Assembly (NCBI RefSeq): GCF_040954645.1
Contig: NC_092805.1
Span: forward strand, 22,904,741 to 22,968,740
Direction of reading: 5' to 3'
Source: Diabrotica undecimpunctata
Lineage: Eukaryota > Arthropoda > Insecta > Coleoptera > Chrysomelidae
DNA length: 64,000 nt
Each line of letters starts with the position of its first letter. The first letter of the stretch is position 1. A program made the position numbers and the translations under genes. Shown here piece by piece: positions 22,640 through 33,867 of this stretch. Under the pieces are notes generated by a model, which was not told the origin of the DNA, made no database searches, and was given only the letters and a program-made list of their open reading frames with translations.

Positions 22640-22880
22640 CAAAAACTTGCCATATATTATTGAAGTCTAAAGCAAAATTAATCCTACAAGGGAAGATCGA
22701 AGGTAGGAGAGGAGCCGGCCGCAAACAATTATCCTGGTTAAGAAATATTAAAGAATGGACAGGAATACACAATACAGGCGAGCTGTGTCACGCCGCCAAG
22801 AACAGAATTCTAGTAATGAGATAGTCGCCTACGCACTTTGGTGTATGGCATGTTAAGAAGAAGAAGAAAGCAAATTGCTT
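22640..22880 (+). pseudogene. LINE 3' terminal fragment with GAA tail
   Basis: The frame GKIEGRRGAGRKQLSWLRNI followed by KEWTGIHNTGELCHAAKNR is the C-terminus of an insect LINE family found several times in this window. GAAGAAGAAG follows at 22857-22867. It is 5'-truncated. Confidence 0.7.
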
Positions 22881-23109
22881 AAATGTCTAAAAAAAAAAAA
22901 AAATAATAATGAAAATACGTGCAATCTGAAAGGCATTATAGAGAGAAATTGGTCGACTCTAGACTTAAAAATGTTAATTTTAAGTATCATTTTTAACTAT
23001 AGCGAACACATGCTATAAAAAATTATTAATACTGTGTCAATAAGTTACAAATAACCAATATTTCCCAGCAACCCACTACTACAGTTAATGCTATATAATT
23101 GCAGAGCAC

Positions 23110-23745
23110 AGAGATAATACAAGAAAGGCGAAGACGAGGAAAAAGACGTACTTCTTGGTTGAACGACCTAAAAGCCTGCTGTGGATAATCGTAATTTTTG
23201 TCTAGGCTTCGGTTAGGTAGATAATAGATCTTTTCGAACAGATTAGGAATTTTTGAAATCGATTGTAAAATAAACAGCATAATGACTTTCCGATAATTTA
23301 TTAGAAGACATTTGTTAAGTTGGAATTTTTTATTTACACGATAATTTTGTAGAAGACAGGATTACGACGAGGGGATTTTGTTTGTTCAATTTAGGTACGA
23401 GAGAAAATGGAAGAAGCGGACTGGCCAGGATGTATTTTAGGAGGTGAAAAATGAAGAGATAAAAATAAGGGAACCAGAGAAAGGAGCTTAGAAAAAATTT
23501 CGAAGAGCTCGTTTGCCAAAGTTGAGAAGCAGCTAATTAAAAAAAAATAATTTTGTGGATTAAAAAGAAATAGTTGTAAATAGAAGTGTTTGTTCTACGT
23601 GGCCTGGCAAAATAGAGGGCCGTAGAGGCGTAGGAAGTTTCTAGGTTAAAAAAAATTCGTGAATGGACTCAGATATCAAATACAGGACAATTATTCCATG
23701 TGGCAGAAGATCAAAAGACCTTAAATCTTAGATGGATGAGGTATT
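23110..23745 (+). pseudogene. Two further LINE 3'-end scraps
   Basis: A short block, RRRGKRRTSWLNDLKA, lies near 23125-23180. A better one, GKIEGRRGVGS, then REWTQISNTGQLFHVAEDQK and TLNLRWMRYS, lies at 23605-23745 and is a relative of the fragment at 22640. It abuts a minus-strand LINE reverse transcriptase at 23750. The sequence between 23190 and 23600 shows nothing else. Confidence 0.6.
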
Positions 23746-23749
23746 CTCC

Positions 23750-24315
23750 ATCAATGGATATTCATTTGTTCTGCCAGTTCATTTTGCTGAATATATTTTC
23801 TAGAGTTGCAGTGAAGAGCTTTGGTGATACTGCGTCTCCTTGTCCTACGCCTCTGGTAGTGGGAAATTCTGGAGTGTTCTCATACATTTTTACCTTAGCT
23901 TTTGCTTGTCTGTATATATTTGCTAAAGTTTCTATGTACGGTTTGTCAATGCCTTGGTTGGTCAAAGCTTCTATTACTGCCTTGGGATATATAGAATCGA
24001 AGCCTTCTCAAAATCTATGAAGGTTAATGCTAGCGGTATTTCATATTCTTTAGCTCTGCTCATGAGTTCTCGAAGTGTATGAATATGATCTATGGTACTG
24101 AATCCACTTGACAGCTCAGCCAGCTTGTTCTCTCGGCTGTGCAGCATCTAATGCGTTTGTTAATCTGTTGTTGATGATATTTGTGAATATCTTGTACACG
24201 ATTGGTAGTAGACTTATAGGTCTGTAGTTGTTGATATCTTCTTTGCTACCGTTCTTATGAATGAGAATTATGTTTGCTGTATTCAAGTGGTCTGATATGC
24301 ATCTCGATCTTATAC
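23750..24315 (-). pseudogene. LINE reverse-transcriptase fragment
   Basis: An open minus-strand frame reads LTNQGIDKPYIETLANIYRQ and TRGVGQGDAVSPKLFTATLE, and upstream in broken frames come LREL-SRAKEYEIPLA and FxKAFDSI. This is the RT domain from before the IDFxKAFD block to just past RGVxQGDxxSPxLF. It ends at the TA microsatellite that borders the next element. It is a different LINE family from those with GAA tails. Confidence 0.7.
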
Positions 24316-24317
24316 AG

Positions 24318-24321
24318 TTCG

Positions 24322-24367
<46 letters not shown>
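24318..24367. repeat. TA microsatellite, left flank of long-TIR element
   Basis: About 25 TA units directly precede the left terminus at 24368. A second TA array of similar length at about 26898-26945 follows the right terminus. A TA-targeting element probably landed inside one TA array. Confidence 0.85.
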
Positions 24368-24370
<3 letters not shown>

Positions 24371-26894
24371 GGGTGGTCCAATAAGCCGATCTCTCGGCTA
24401 TATATCAGAAACTATTCATGTTATAACTTTAGGAGAAAAAATTCCTTAGTAAAATTGGCCAAGAAATATCGCTGGAAATAACTTTAAAGTTTCTGGGTTA
24501 ACCGCTAGGGGGCGTAACCTGCGAAGAAAACTTTAAAAACCAGTTTTTTGGGAAATATGCCCAATTATACCAAGTGTTAAATAAGTAAACTAAAAAGAGG
24601 CCTAAATTTTGCACAAAGAGTTTAAGTATTTTTTCAAATAAAGGGTGGGGTAGAGTGGGAAAGTATTTGTGGATAAATAGCTATAACTTTGGTTTGGATC
24701 AACCGATTTTAACGAAATTAGTGTCATTAGAAAGAGTGTAGATAAATTAATTTACATCTACTATAAAATAATTGCATTTAGTTTTGATTATCATATGTAG
24801 AGGGTACTTTCGAATGGAAAAAATTAAAATTTGTTTTTCTTCAAAATTTTTAATGGAAACACCTATTTATTGTAAATTATAATAGAACTGGATTAAATTC
24901 GTAACAAAATGACGCAAACCTCATGTTGATAGCTTTTGTCGAACTCGAGATATGAATAATAAACATAAGTAAGTATAGTATTGACTCACCCTTTATTATA
25001 ACTTAAAATTAAATATGTGAAATATCATACAAATATCTCGATCATTAAAACTTAATGTCCAAATAAATGTTTAAATCGTTTTCCATCGTTGTCCACACAA
25101 AGATGTAATCTTTCGCGAGTATACATAGCTGCTTCAATCACAGCTGTTGATATACTATTTATTGCGTTTATAATGCGCTGTTTGTCGCCTCGCGTGGTTG
25201 GTCGAGTTTGGTACACTAAGTCCTTCAATCTTCCCCACAGATAAAAGTCCAGACATGTTAAGTCTGGAGATCTAGCTGGCCATGAAAATATACTTCCCCT
25301 TAAAATCCATTTATTTGGATAACTTGCATACACATAATCTCGAACTCGTCTGGAAAAGTGCGCAGGACACCCGTCATGTTGTAATATCATATCTTTTCTT
25401 GTTTGTAAGGAAATATCTTCCAATAAAACAGGCAGCTGATTTTCCAGAAAATCCAAATATGTTTCGCCATTTAAAGTTCTATCAAAGAAATATGGACCTA
25501 CGATCTTTCTATCAAGTATACCACACCAAACATTAAGACTCCATCTACCTTGAACCTGCACCTCATGTATCCAGTGCAGATTTTCTTCAGCCCAATAATG
25601 CATATTATGCAGATTAACAACCTGTGATGTTTTAAAATCCTTAGAACAGTAGTTTTGGGTATGTTTAATTCTATAGAGATTTGCCGACTACTTATATATA
25701 TGTGGATTCTGTTGAACTAAAGCAAGAACATTGATTGAATTATCTTCGGTCATACCTCTACTACGTCGTTTAAAACAAGGACGATGAAAACTACCAGTTT
25801 CTCTTAATCTTCTTGCCTTTCTTTCAAATACTTCTTTGCCATAATGTCTCCTGTCAGGATATCTTACAGAATATATACATGAGGCAATAGCGGTATTTTG
25901 GTGACATTCGAAATAAACTCCAATCATATCATACAATTCTTCATTTGATATACTCATTACGAATTATTAGTACTGTTAATACCAATATTACCAATATTAA
26001 TATCTATTGAAAAAAGTGTAATCTTCAATTCGAATTATAATATAACACTTCTTTACAATGTTTTGACTGCTGTCAATAAATAAACAATATAAACTCACCG
26101 TCAAATTCATTGTCGTAGCCTACTTAGTTTCGAAAAAACTATTTTTAATCATATGAAATCACAGTGGTCAAAATAGGTATCAACATTAAGATTCTTCTGC
26201 TATAAAAAAATTTGAAAGTACCTACTGACTAATTTTTAATTTAATTTATAATACAGGGTGAGTCAATACTATAATTACTTATGTTTATGCGTTTTTATTC
26301 ATATCTCGAGTTCGACAAAAGCTATTAAATGAGGTTTGCGTGATTTTGTTACGAATTTAATCCAGTTCTATTATAATTTACAATAAATAGGTGTTTCCAT
26401 TAAACATTTTGAAGAAAAACAAATTTTAATTTTTTCCATTCGAAAGTACCCTCTACATATGATAATCAAAACTAAATGCAATTATTTTATAGTAGATGTA
26501 AATTAATTTATCTACACTCTTTCTAATGACACTAATTTCGTTAAAATCGGTTGATCCAAACCAAAGTTATAGCTATTTATCCACAAATACTTTCCCACTC
26601 TACCCCACCCTTTATTTGAAAAAATAAAAAAAAAATACTTAAACAACTTTGTGCAAAATTTAGGCCTCTTTTTAGTTTACTTATTGAACACTTGGTATAA
26701 TTGGGCATATTTCCCAAAAAACTGGTTTTCAAAGTTTTCTTCACAGGTTACGCCCCCTAGCGGTTAACCCAGAAACTTGAAAGTTATTTCCAGCGATTTC
26801 TCTTAACCACTTTTACTAAGGAATTTTTTCTCCTAAAGTTATAACATGAATAGTTTCTGATATATAGCCGAGAGATCGGCTTATTGGACCACCC

Positions 26895-26898
<4 letters not shown>
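24368..26898. mobile_element. Mariner-like element with ~640-bp inverted repeats
   Basis: The element starts ACCGGGTGGTCCAATAAGCC at 24368 and ends with the complement GGCTTATTGGACCACCCGGT at about 26897. The inverted similarity continues inward for about 640 bp on each side, to about 25010 and 26235, ending in TTGACTCACCCT. Small indels separate the arms. Between them lies a minus-strand transposase relic. Mariner-type repeats are usually tens of bases, so the length is unusual. A fold-back derived from such an element is an alternative description. Confidence 0.8.
25052..25957 (-). pseudogene. Mariner-like transposase lacking the first catalytic Asp
   Basis: The N-terminal part (25957-25688) is an HTH region of the DUF4817-like type: YDMIGVYFECHQNTAIA, YPDRRHYGKEVFERKARRL. 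After a frameshift, SSRQISIELNIPKTTVLRIL continues the second helix-turn-helix. The C-terminal part (25603-25052, 183 codons) has NMHYWAEENLHW, LNVWCGILDRKIVGPYFF, ILQHDGCPAHF (second Asp) and WPARSPDLTCLDFYLWG (third Asp). Between RILKHH and VVNLHNMHYW some 60-70 residues are missing, including the expected LFSDE block with the first Asp. The enzyme cannot be active. Confidence 0.8.
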
Positions 26899-26945
<47 letters not shown>

Positions 26946-26952
<7 letters not shown>

Positions 26953-27618
26953 AGGTGTTTTATCGGGGGGGAGGGGTTTATTTTTTTATGTTTTACCTTT
27001 TTTAGCAGGGAGTATTATATATTCACCATAGAATAGCTAAAGGATTTCTTAAATTGTTGAAAACGGACCTGTGCATTTTCAAAAGAAAATAACACCACTT
27101 TACCCCCTCACCTCTAAAATTCGTACCAGCGGCAATAAAGCGAGAAAAGAAATTGTGTTTTTAAAATTCGTACATGTCGCTACAACACCTGTACACGATT
27201 GCCTGAATCACTCAAGTTTTGCAAATAAATTGACCTAATAATACAATGCCGTAGTGAATTTATACAGTTCATATGCCAACGGAATGTCAAAAATCACCCA
27301 GTCACGTTTTCCTGCAAAGACGTCACCTGCTGAAACTAATGGTTTGTATTTTCTAAGCCACTAAACTAGCTGTTTTATTTAAAAAATCTTGAAATTGCAA
27401 TAGTAGAGAAGTACATATAAATAATTTGACAACGGTGGTTATAAAAAATTTGTAAAAAATAAAAGTAAATAGTTCAATAGTGAATCAACGTTTTTTTGCA
27501 ATGATGCTGGTGCCCCACGATGTGTCACTGGTGTTCGGTTAAGACTTAAACCGCGAGGTGCAAAAAAATGACACGTCAGTGGTACCGCCAAATTCATATC
27601 TATCTATCTATCTAAAAT
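26946..27618. other. No recognisable feature
   Basis: Non-coding sequence. A short GATA-type microsatellite (TATC units) at about 27596-27614 lies next to the Tc1 terminus. Confidence 0.4.
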
Positions 27619-27621
27619 GTG

Positions 27622-29181
27622 CACTCAGGTGCAAAAAAATCGATTCCTTCTGCATTCGATGCATTCCTTATTTCTTATTTATTTGAAGTTGTATAATTTT
27701 AGAGACATTAAATTACGTATGTAAATTTAGGTGTACCCTCGTATACGAGAAATAAAATAATATTTTTAATATTGCTTTTTATATTTCTTAAAACAAATTG
27801 GTATTTCAGGTTTTTGTCAAAAAGGGTATGAAGCAAGTAGATACTTATTGAATGTTGTTTTTAATTCAACAACCATACTAGTGTAGTGATTTTATTTTTA
27901 AAACTTGTTATATTTTTATTTAATCATCCTTCCTAAATGTCTCTAACTCCGACAGATGCTGCAAGGGTGGTGACTTTAGTTCAAGATGGTCGCAGCCAAT
28001 ATTATGCAGCTAAAATGTTGAGTGTTAGTCGATCTTCGGTTCACAGAGCAGTTCGGCGTTTTAGCGACACCAGTAACTTCACAAGAAGACCAGGATCAGG
28101 TCGTAGAAGGGTAACATCCGAAATAGATGATCGATTTCTGGTCTCATGATGTTTGAGAAATCGGCAGCTAACTTCAGTTGAACTGGCAAATCGTCTAAGC
28201 GAAGTGAGAAATGTGGATGTAAGCAGATGGACAGTTCGTCGACGACTTGTAGAAGGTAATTTATTATCCAGAAGGCCAGCCCTATCTCCGATACTATCCA
28301 TAGAACATCGCAGAGCTCGCCTTGCTTTTGCAAGAGAACATGAAAACTGGAGTGATGCAGATTGGGGCAATGTATTGTTCTCAGATGGGTCCAGATTTTG
28401 TCTAAGGTCACCAGACGGCCGAGAAAGGATTTGGAGAAGACACGGAGAGCGATATTTTCAATGTAATATTGCGGAAAGAATAAGTTATCGGGGGGGCTCC
28501 GTTATGGTTTGGGCTGGTATCAGTTCAGAAGCCCATACTGATTTAGTTATTGTAGATAGAGGTTCTATGACTGCTGCAAGATACATAACAAGTATTTTAG
28601 ATCAGCATGTGGTACCTGTTGCTCCTTTCATTGGACCTAATTTTATTTTTATGGACGAAAACGCGCGTCCTCACCATGCTAGAATCGTCAACCAATATAT
28701 AGAGGAGGTGGGAATTGTCCGTATGAACTGGCCAGCTTGCAGTCCTGATCTCAATCCCATAAAACATCTATGGGATATGATGGGAAGACGTCTTCGAGCA
28801 CGAGTACCCCGTCCAAACAACCTGGTTGAACTTACAGCGACTCTTCAAGAAATATGGGACCGATTGGATCAATTTGATATCCAGAGGTTAATTACCTCAA
28901 TGCCTGGACGTGTACGGGATGTTATAAGGGTCCGAGGGGGAAACACTAGATATTGATATATTATCAATGTTTTTCTTAATTTCAGAAAGTTTTGAATATT
29001 CTTGTATTTTTGAGTTTTGCCGTATGTCTCTATAAATAAATGATTTTTTTGGATAATCTGTAAAAATTATTGTAATATAACATATACTTTTACATATATA
29101 CCTGATTTAAAACTAATATCTTCAAACGTTTTCTTTTTTCAGCCAATAATACCCATGGATCGATTTTTTTGCACCTAAGTG
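27622..29181 (+). mobile_element. Full-length Tc1-type element
   Basis: The inverted termini are CACTCAGGTGCAAAAAAATC at 27622 and the complement GATTTTTTTGCACCTAAGTG ending at 29181, with one mismatch. The right flank is TA (29182-29183). The left flank is TG, presumably a mutated TA. The length of 1,560 bp is normal for a Tc1 element. It carries one transposase gene with a single stop codon. Confidence 0.85.
27937..28956 (+). pseudogene. Tc1-type transposase with one stop and catalytic changes
   Basis: The frame is continuous from ATG to TGA except for TGA at 28147-28149, where Arg (CGA) is expected (FLVS-stop-CLRNRQLTS). The paired N-terminal helix-turn-helix (DAARVVTLVQDGRSQYYAAK; SVHRAVRRF) and the Transposase_Tc1 region are present. 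The catalytic blocks are LFSDGSRF (first Asp), FIFMDENARPHH and CSPDLNPIKHLWD. In close relatives the last is NPIEHLWD, so the catalytic Glu is Lys here. The usual DDN at the second site reads DEN, so that Asp has probably become Glu. Total length would be 339 residues, normal for the family. Confidence 0.85.
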
Positions 29182-29183
29182 TA

Positions 29184-29665
29184 TATTACCGGATCGGTCA
29201 TTACTTAGGCACATTACCCTACTGATTTTCAAACAGATTTTGAAACCAGAGAGGACTTATAGAGTACACTTATAAGGGTGTACCAAGAAAAACAACTATA
29301 TATACCTAGAAACGCTTCGTAATCAAATACTAATGAATATTGTAAGTGTTTCTTGGTATGTGCGGAACAACGATTTACATAGAGACCTTCAAGTCGAGTC
29401 TATCTCATATGAAATTAAGAACTCTAGTGCTGTGGATGGTAGCCATAACAAGAAAGTGAGCGGTTAGGGAAAAAGCAATTCAACACAATGGTACACAAAG
29501 ATTCCTTTAAGGTAGAGCCATGTCGGTGTGATGTTACGTAGTTTTCTAACAGTGATAGTTCTCTACTTTTATTTTAACAAGAATTTCTAAACGAAGTTAG
29601 AAATTAAAGAAAGACATTTTAAGAATTATAAAACAAATAATACTTGTAATTTGAAATAAGACAAT
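29184..29665. other. No recognisable feature
   Basis: AT-rich non-coding sequence between the Tc1 and a MITE. Confidence 0.4.
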
Positions 29666-29667
29666 TA

Positions 29668-30223
29668 CAGTCTGTCCCAAACCCTTCTTTCAGTGTGTCA
29701 CTAATTTTGACGTCATATAAGATTTTAAGAATGTCGAGAATTATTGCATGACATTTTAGTTAAATTTGACAGTTGCAGGATCGTAATCTCTCTTTTTCTA
29801 ATTGAAAATAATTTAATAATTTTAATATTAGCCTTTGTTCTTTCTCGATATATCTCGGCATATTTAAAATATTTTTATGACAATAAATACAAAATTAAAT
29901 TTTCACTGTAAAATGTCTGATAATACTAACCTGGAATGACAATTAAGTATTTTATCAGTTGACGTTGTGAAAGTACTGTCAAGATCGAGACAATCTGCGT
30001 CAAATTATAATTATGCGCATCATTGATTGAATATCTATTTAGCGTATTCTAAACTCCAACTAATTATACATCCGTAAGTAGAATTAGCTTTACGATAAAT
30101 AATTTTTTAAGTTCTATGTATAATAATCACAGACTCACGTTTTTTTCTGTCACCTCTAGCTTAATGTGTTAGAGAGAATTCGATCAACTATGACGCACTG
30201 AAAGAAGAGTTTGGGACAAACTA
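29668..30223. mobile_element. MITE with ~35-bp inverted repeats and TA borders
   Basis: The left end CAGTCTGTCCCAAACCCTTC and the right end (complement of GAGTTTGGGACAAACTA) pair over about 35 bp through CTTCTTTCAGTGxGTCA with a few mismatches. TA lies on both sides. It has no coding capacity and is a mariner-type non-autonomous element by its ends. Confidence 0.75.
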
Positions 30224-30653
30224 TACCAATTTTGATCGTGATTAAACCGTGAAGTATCCTGTAGTACCAGCATTTTTTAATTTTTTTAAAGAGAGCACTT
30301 ATACTAATATAAAAAAGAGTATACTAATCATTGTTCAATTTAATTACAAAGGCTTTTGTTGATTGTTAAGCAGATTCAACACTGTATGGTCCTCAGTAAG
30401 AACAATAAAATTACTTAGTTTAAATTGTTTCAAGAGTCTTCAAAAATTAAAGAAAATAAAAGACACAGATCCTCAGAACATAAGTACAGATATTATGAAT
30501 CAAAGTGCAAAAAATATAAACAGGATTAAAAACTATATTACTAGAAGTATTGATAGAAACATTATATAATAGGTATTTATATCTACCATCTTTTTATATT
30601 ATGTCTTAACTGGTTTGCTTGTTTTTGGTTATTATTTTAAAATGCTACGATAA
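30224..30653. other. No recognisable feature
   Basis: AT-rich. A 68-codon frame at 30363-30569 has no recognisable motif and is not counted as a gene. Confidence 0.35.
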
Positions 30654-31937
30654 CTAAATATTCTAGTCAATAATTTACAACACATCAATCTTCACCCCAA
30701 CATTACTATGCTTTCATTTGATGTCAGCAATCTATTCACGTCTGTCCCTAAACAAGAAACAAATAATCTGGTTAATTCCCTTCTCAGAGCCAACTCCATT
30801 ACTTCATCTACTACCAAATCCATTATCCAACTTCTACAACTTTGTTTAGAACAAGATTTCTTTGTTTTTAACAACAAATACTATAGACAACCTGATGGCT
30901 TAGCCATGGGTAGCTGTCTCTCTCCTTTTTTGGCTGATGTATTTATGGATCATTTAGAATCCACACAGATCATGAAAAACCCTGAAATACTCCATTGGTT
31001 CCGCTATGTTGATGACTGTTTAGTCTTCATTTCAGGTAATTCCAATTCAGCTGAACATTTACTTTCCAAAATTAACCAAATTCACCCCAATATCAAGTTC
31101 ACTATGGAACTAGAATCATCCATGTCAATCAATTTTCTAGATCTTACCATTACCAGATTAACTGACCACTTCGATTTCAGTATCTATAGGAAACCCACAC
31201 AGACTGATCACACAATTCCATTTTCATCCAACCACCCCATGTCACATAAACATGCAGCTTTTCACAGTTATATCCACCGTTTAGAAACCATTCCACTTTC
31301 AGATGCAAACTACAAAAAAGAATTCAACATACTTAGACAAATAGCAGTCAACAATGGATATGATCCCAACATCATCAACAAACTCATCCGTAAAAAACGC
31401 CTTAAGACCCTGCAGGAGAATGCGTTCCCCAGAGACCTCACCACCAAGCCCAATTACGTTTCACTTCCATACTATCATGAAAGTCTTTCTGGAGATATCC
31501 GAAATCTCATCCAACGGTCGGTTGAAAACATCCATGTGTCATTTAAAGTACCCAACAATTTGGGTCAACACATATCTAATTCCAAAGATCCCATCAATTA
31601 TATGGATCGGAGTGGAGTGTATAGATTAAAATGTTCAGATTGCAACGCCTCTTACATAGGTAGAACATGCAGATCACTATCCTCACGTTCTCTAGAACAC
31701 ACTAAAAGAGAAAATACTTCCACTTTCTCTCAACATCTTAAAGAACACAAACACACCCTTAATATCCCAGAAGACGTTTCACTTATTCACAACATCCCCC
31801 AAAAAAATTTCCTTAAATTAGACTTATACGAAGACCTTGAAATTCTCAAAGAAAAACAAAAAAGCCCAAATTGCGTCAACCGTCATGTATCCTTCAATCG
31901 AGACTTCCTCCCTCTCCATCGCCAACTATTTTCATAA
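30654..31937 (+). CDS. Penelope-like RT with GIY-YIG endonuclease, N-truncated
   Basis: The open frame is uninterrupted for 427 codons, 409 of them after the ATG at 30708. It includes LVNNLQHINLHPNIT upstream, which belongs to the protein. RT motifs counted from that ATG are SFDVSNLFTSVP (3-14), DGLAMGSCLSPFLADVF (63-80) and FRYVDDCLVF (about 98-107, YVDD active site). A GIY-YIG nuclease follows near 302: SGVYRLKCSDCNASYIGRT with CxxC, then SSRSLEH. Family members are roughly twice this length because of an N-terminal region missing here. The reading frame is well preserved for a truncated copy. Confidence 0.85.
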   Translation, partial: LNILVNNLQHINLHPNITMLSFDVSNLFTSVPKQETNNLVNSLLRANSITSSTTKSIIQLLQLCLEQDFFVFNNKYYRQPDGLAMGSCLSPFLADVFMDHLESTQIMKNPEILHWFRYVDDCLVFISGNSNSAEHLLSKINQIHPNIKFTMELESSMSINFLDLTITRLTDHFDFSIYRKPTQTDHTIPFSSNHPMSHKHAAFHSYIHRLETIPLSDANYKKEFNILRQIAVNNGYDPNIINKLIRKKRLKTLQENAFPRDLTTKPNYVSLPYYHESLSGDIRNLIQRSVENIHVSFKVPNNLGQHISNSKDPINYMDRSGVYRLKCSDCNASYIGRTCRSLSSRSLEHTKRENTSTFSQHLKEHKHTLNIPEDVSLIHNIPQKNFLKLDLYEDLEILKEKQKSPNCVNRHVSFNRDFLPLHRQLFS

Positions 31938-32399
31938 TCATCATCCCCTACCCTTTTTTACAACAAAAATCTACATTTATCACTATTTGTCCGCCAAATA
32001 CTCATCTTCTTTAATCCACTCCAAAAAACTTTTCTGTTTACACATCACACTCCCAATCAGTCCTTATCTCTCTCTAGTAAATCCAAACTTCTAGTCCGAC
32101 CCACTATACCTTTGTTGTCCACACTTCTTGTCGGCACCTCCAAACCTTATACTATTCTTCATCTCTTTCAAACTAACCTCTCAGTCATCATTTCACTCTT
32201 CCACACAACCCTCCTAGGGTTTGTTTGCAGCTCTCTGGGGATCTCAGCCTTCTGTATTCTTTCCGTATCCTACATTTTTTCAAAAACACTATAAATTTCT
32301 TATTTTTCACTCAATTTCATCAGAGTCACCCTAGAACCATTTCATTTTCATAATTGAGGTTTATATACACCTATAAAATCACCAACTTATAACTTATCT

Positions 32400-33195
32400 C
32401 TCTATATTTCTCATGTACCTAGTGTTGCTTTATGACAGATAGGGCCTTTCTTAAGTTATAAGTTGAGTAGTATACTTACAACATACTTCTAAACCATGCT
32501 CCAGCCATCAAATTCTGTTTATTTTAGACAATAGTTTAATGAACACCTTAAGACCTTCATATCCATTAAGAATTAAAAAACAAATCACATAACTTAATTA
32601 CCATTAAAGCTGACCCCATAATTTTTGCTTTACTTAATTCTAACAGAGCCAACCCACAACCATTCCATTTTCACATTTTGGACAATTATACACCTGCAAA
32701 TCATACAACTTGTAACTTATCCTTTTATAGTTCCCATGTACCTAGTGTTGCTTATGACAGATAGGACCTTTCTTAAGTTATAAGTTGAGTACTATTCTAT
32801 TAACTTATTAAAAAAACCATGTCCCAACCATCAATTTCTATTCATTTCACATAATAGATAAGAAAATAAAACTTCCATACCACTTAGTCTGTTAACACCC
32901 TATCAGATATTTAATTTCATGTACTTACAACTCAATTATTTTTACATTCACCAGGTACCAAATGTTGTTTTTTGACATACAGGGCCTTCTATAATCGAGT
33001 TATAAGTTAAATTTCACATGACCATTATACTACAAAAGTTTTATCTCATTCATGTAAGAACACTTTCATATTTTAAATATATTCATTCATTTTCCACCAA
33101 TATCAAACAAAATTTCTATAACTCAACCTTCTACATGTGTCTATTTTCTATTTTCCAAGTACCAAAGGTTGAATAAACATAAAGGGCCTAAATAT
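32400..33195 (+). repeat. Four diverged repeats in the Penelope-like 3' region
   Basis: A block running from GTACCxAxTGTTG through GACAxAxAGGxCCTT to AAGTTATAAGTT occurs at about 32412-32473, 32736-32792, 32953-33010 and (weakest) 33156-33192. The spacings are roughly 324, 217 and 203 bp. Each copy is followed by AT-rich filler. The repeated unit may be a structural or regulatory part of the 3' region. Confidence 0.65.
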
Positions 33196-33755
33196 AAAAA
33201 TCTCTTTTTCATTACACTACCACACACATGCATAGTTGGTTGCCTAACTATAACCACATTATCTACCCTCCACATTTCATATCATACACATAGAAATCAA
33301 TTTTTAAAAAACAACAACATTGATGGTTGATACTGTTATATTATTTAATATCAAAAAATCTATTACTTTAACAATTTAATTAAAGTTGGCTTTTGTCTTA
33401 AGTAGACACATACAGTTATATTGACTACTCTGTTACTTGTTCCGTCCTAACTTGTCAACATTGTCATTTCAATCAGTTGCTTCCATTAAGTCCTCGTAGA
33501 CACACCGTCTCAGGACTTGCAACTTCAATGTGTAGTCATATGTCGCCATGTTACCTAATCCAACGGTAACTTTAGCATCCTAGCAATTTATATAATATAA
33601 TGTAAAACAAATGTAACTAAATTTTTGTTAACGGGTTTTTACCCATGTATTTAGTGGCTATATTCATGTACACCTAGTAAGTATTAACCACACTTTACAT
33701 TAACCTTAGTCAAAATTTTAACTTCACGTTCTCTTTAATTAAGTGGTTATATATT

Positions 33756-33810
33756 TTATAGGACACTGATGATGGAATAATGGATTCCGAAAACGTTTTG
33801 TCTATAACAG
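33756..33810 (+). ncRNA. Hammerhead-ribozyme-like motif at the Penelope-like 3' end
   Basis: CTGATGA at 33766-33772 is followed by a GGAAT/ATTCC hairpin (33774-33788) and GAAA at 33789-33792, then AACGTT, which is self-complementary. TATAGGACA before the core can pair with TGTCTATA after it (one bulge), as helix I would. That is the order helix I, CUGANGA, helix II, GAAA, very short helix III. Penelope-like elements are known to carry hammerhead motifs with minimal helix III that work best as dimers. The cleavage-site triplet here would be a weak one (UUU), so activity is uncertain. Confidence 0.45.
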
Positions 33811-33867
33811 CCCGTTTGGGTTTTTAAAAAATATATACCTTTTACAAAGGATTTTTAATAAATTTTT

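Larger units (their letters stand above)
30654..33810 (+). mobile_element. 5'-truncated Penelope-like element
   Basis: The coding part (30654-31937) is followed by about 1.9 kb of 3' sequence with four diverged copies of an internal repeat, and ends in a hammerhead-like motif and an A/T-rich stretch near 33840. The homologous frame stops at 30651-30653 (TAA), so the 5' part of the RT is lost. Target duplications were not identified. Confidence 0.75.
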
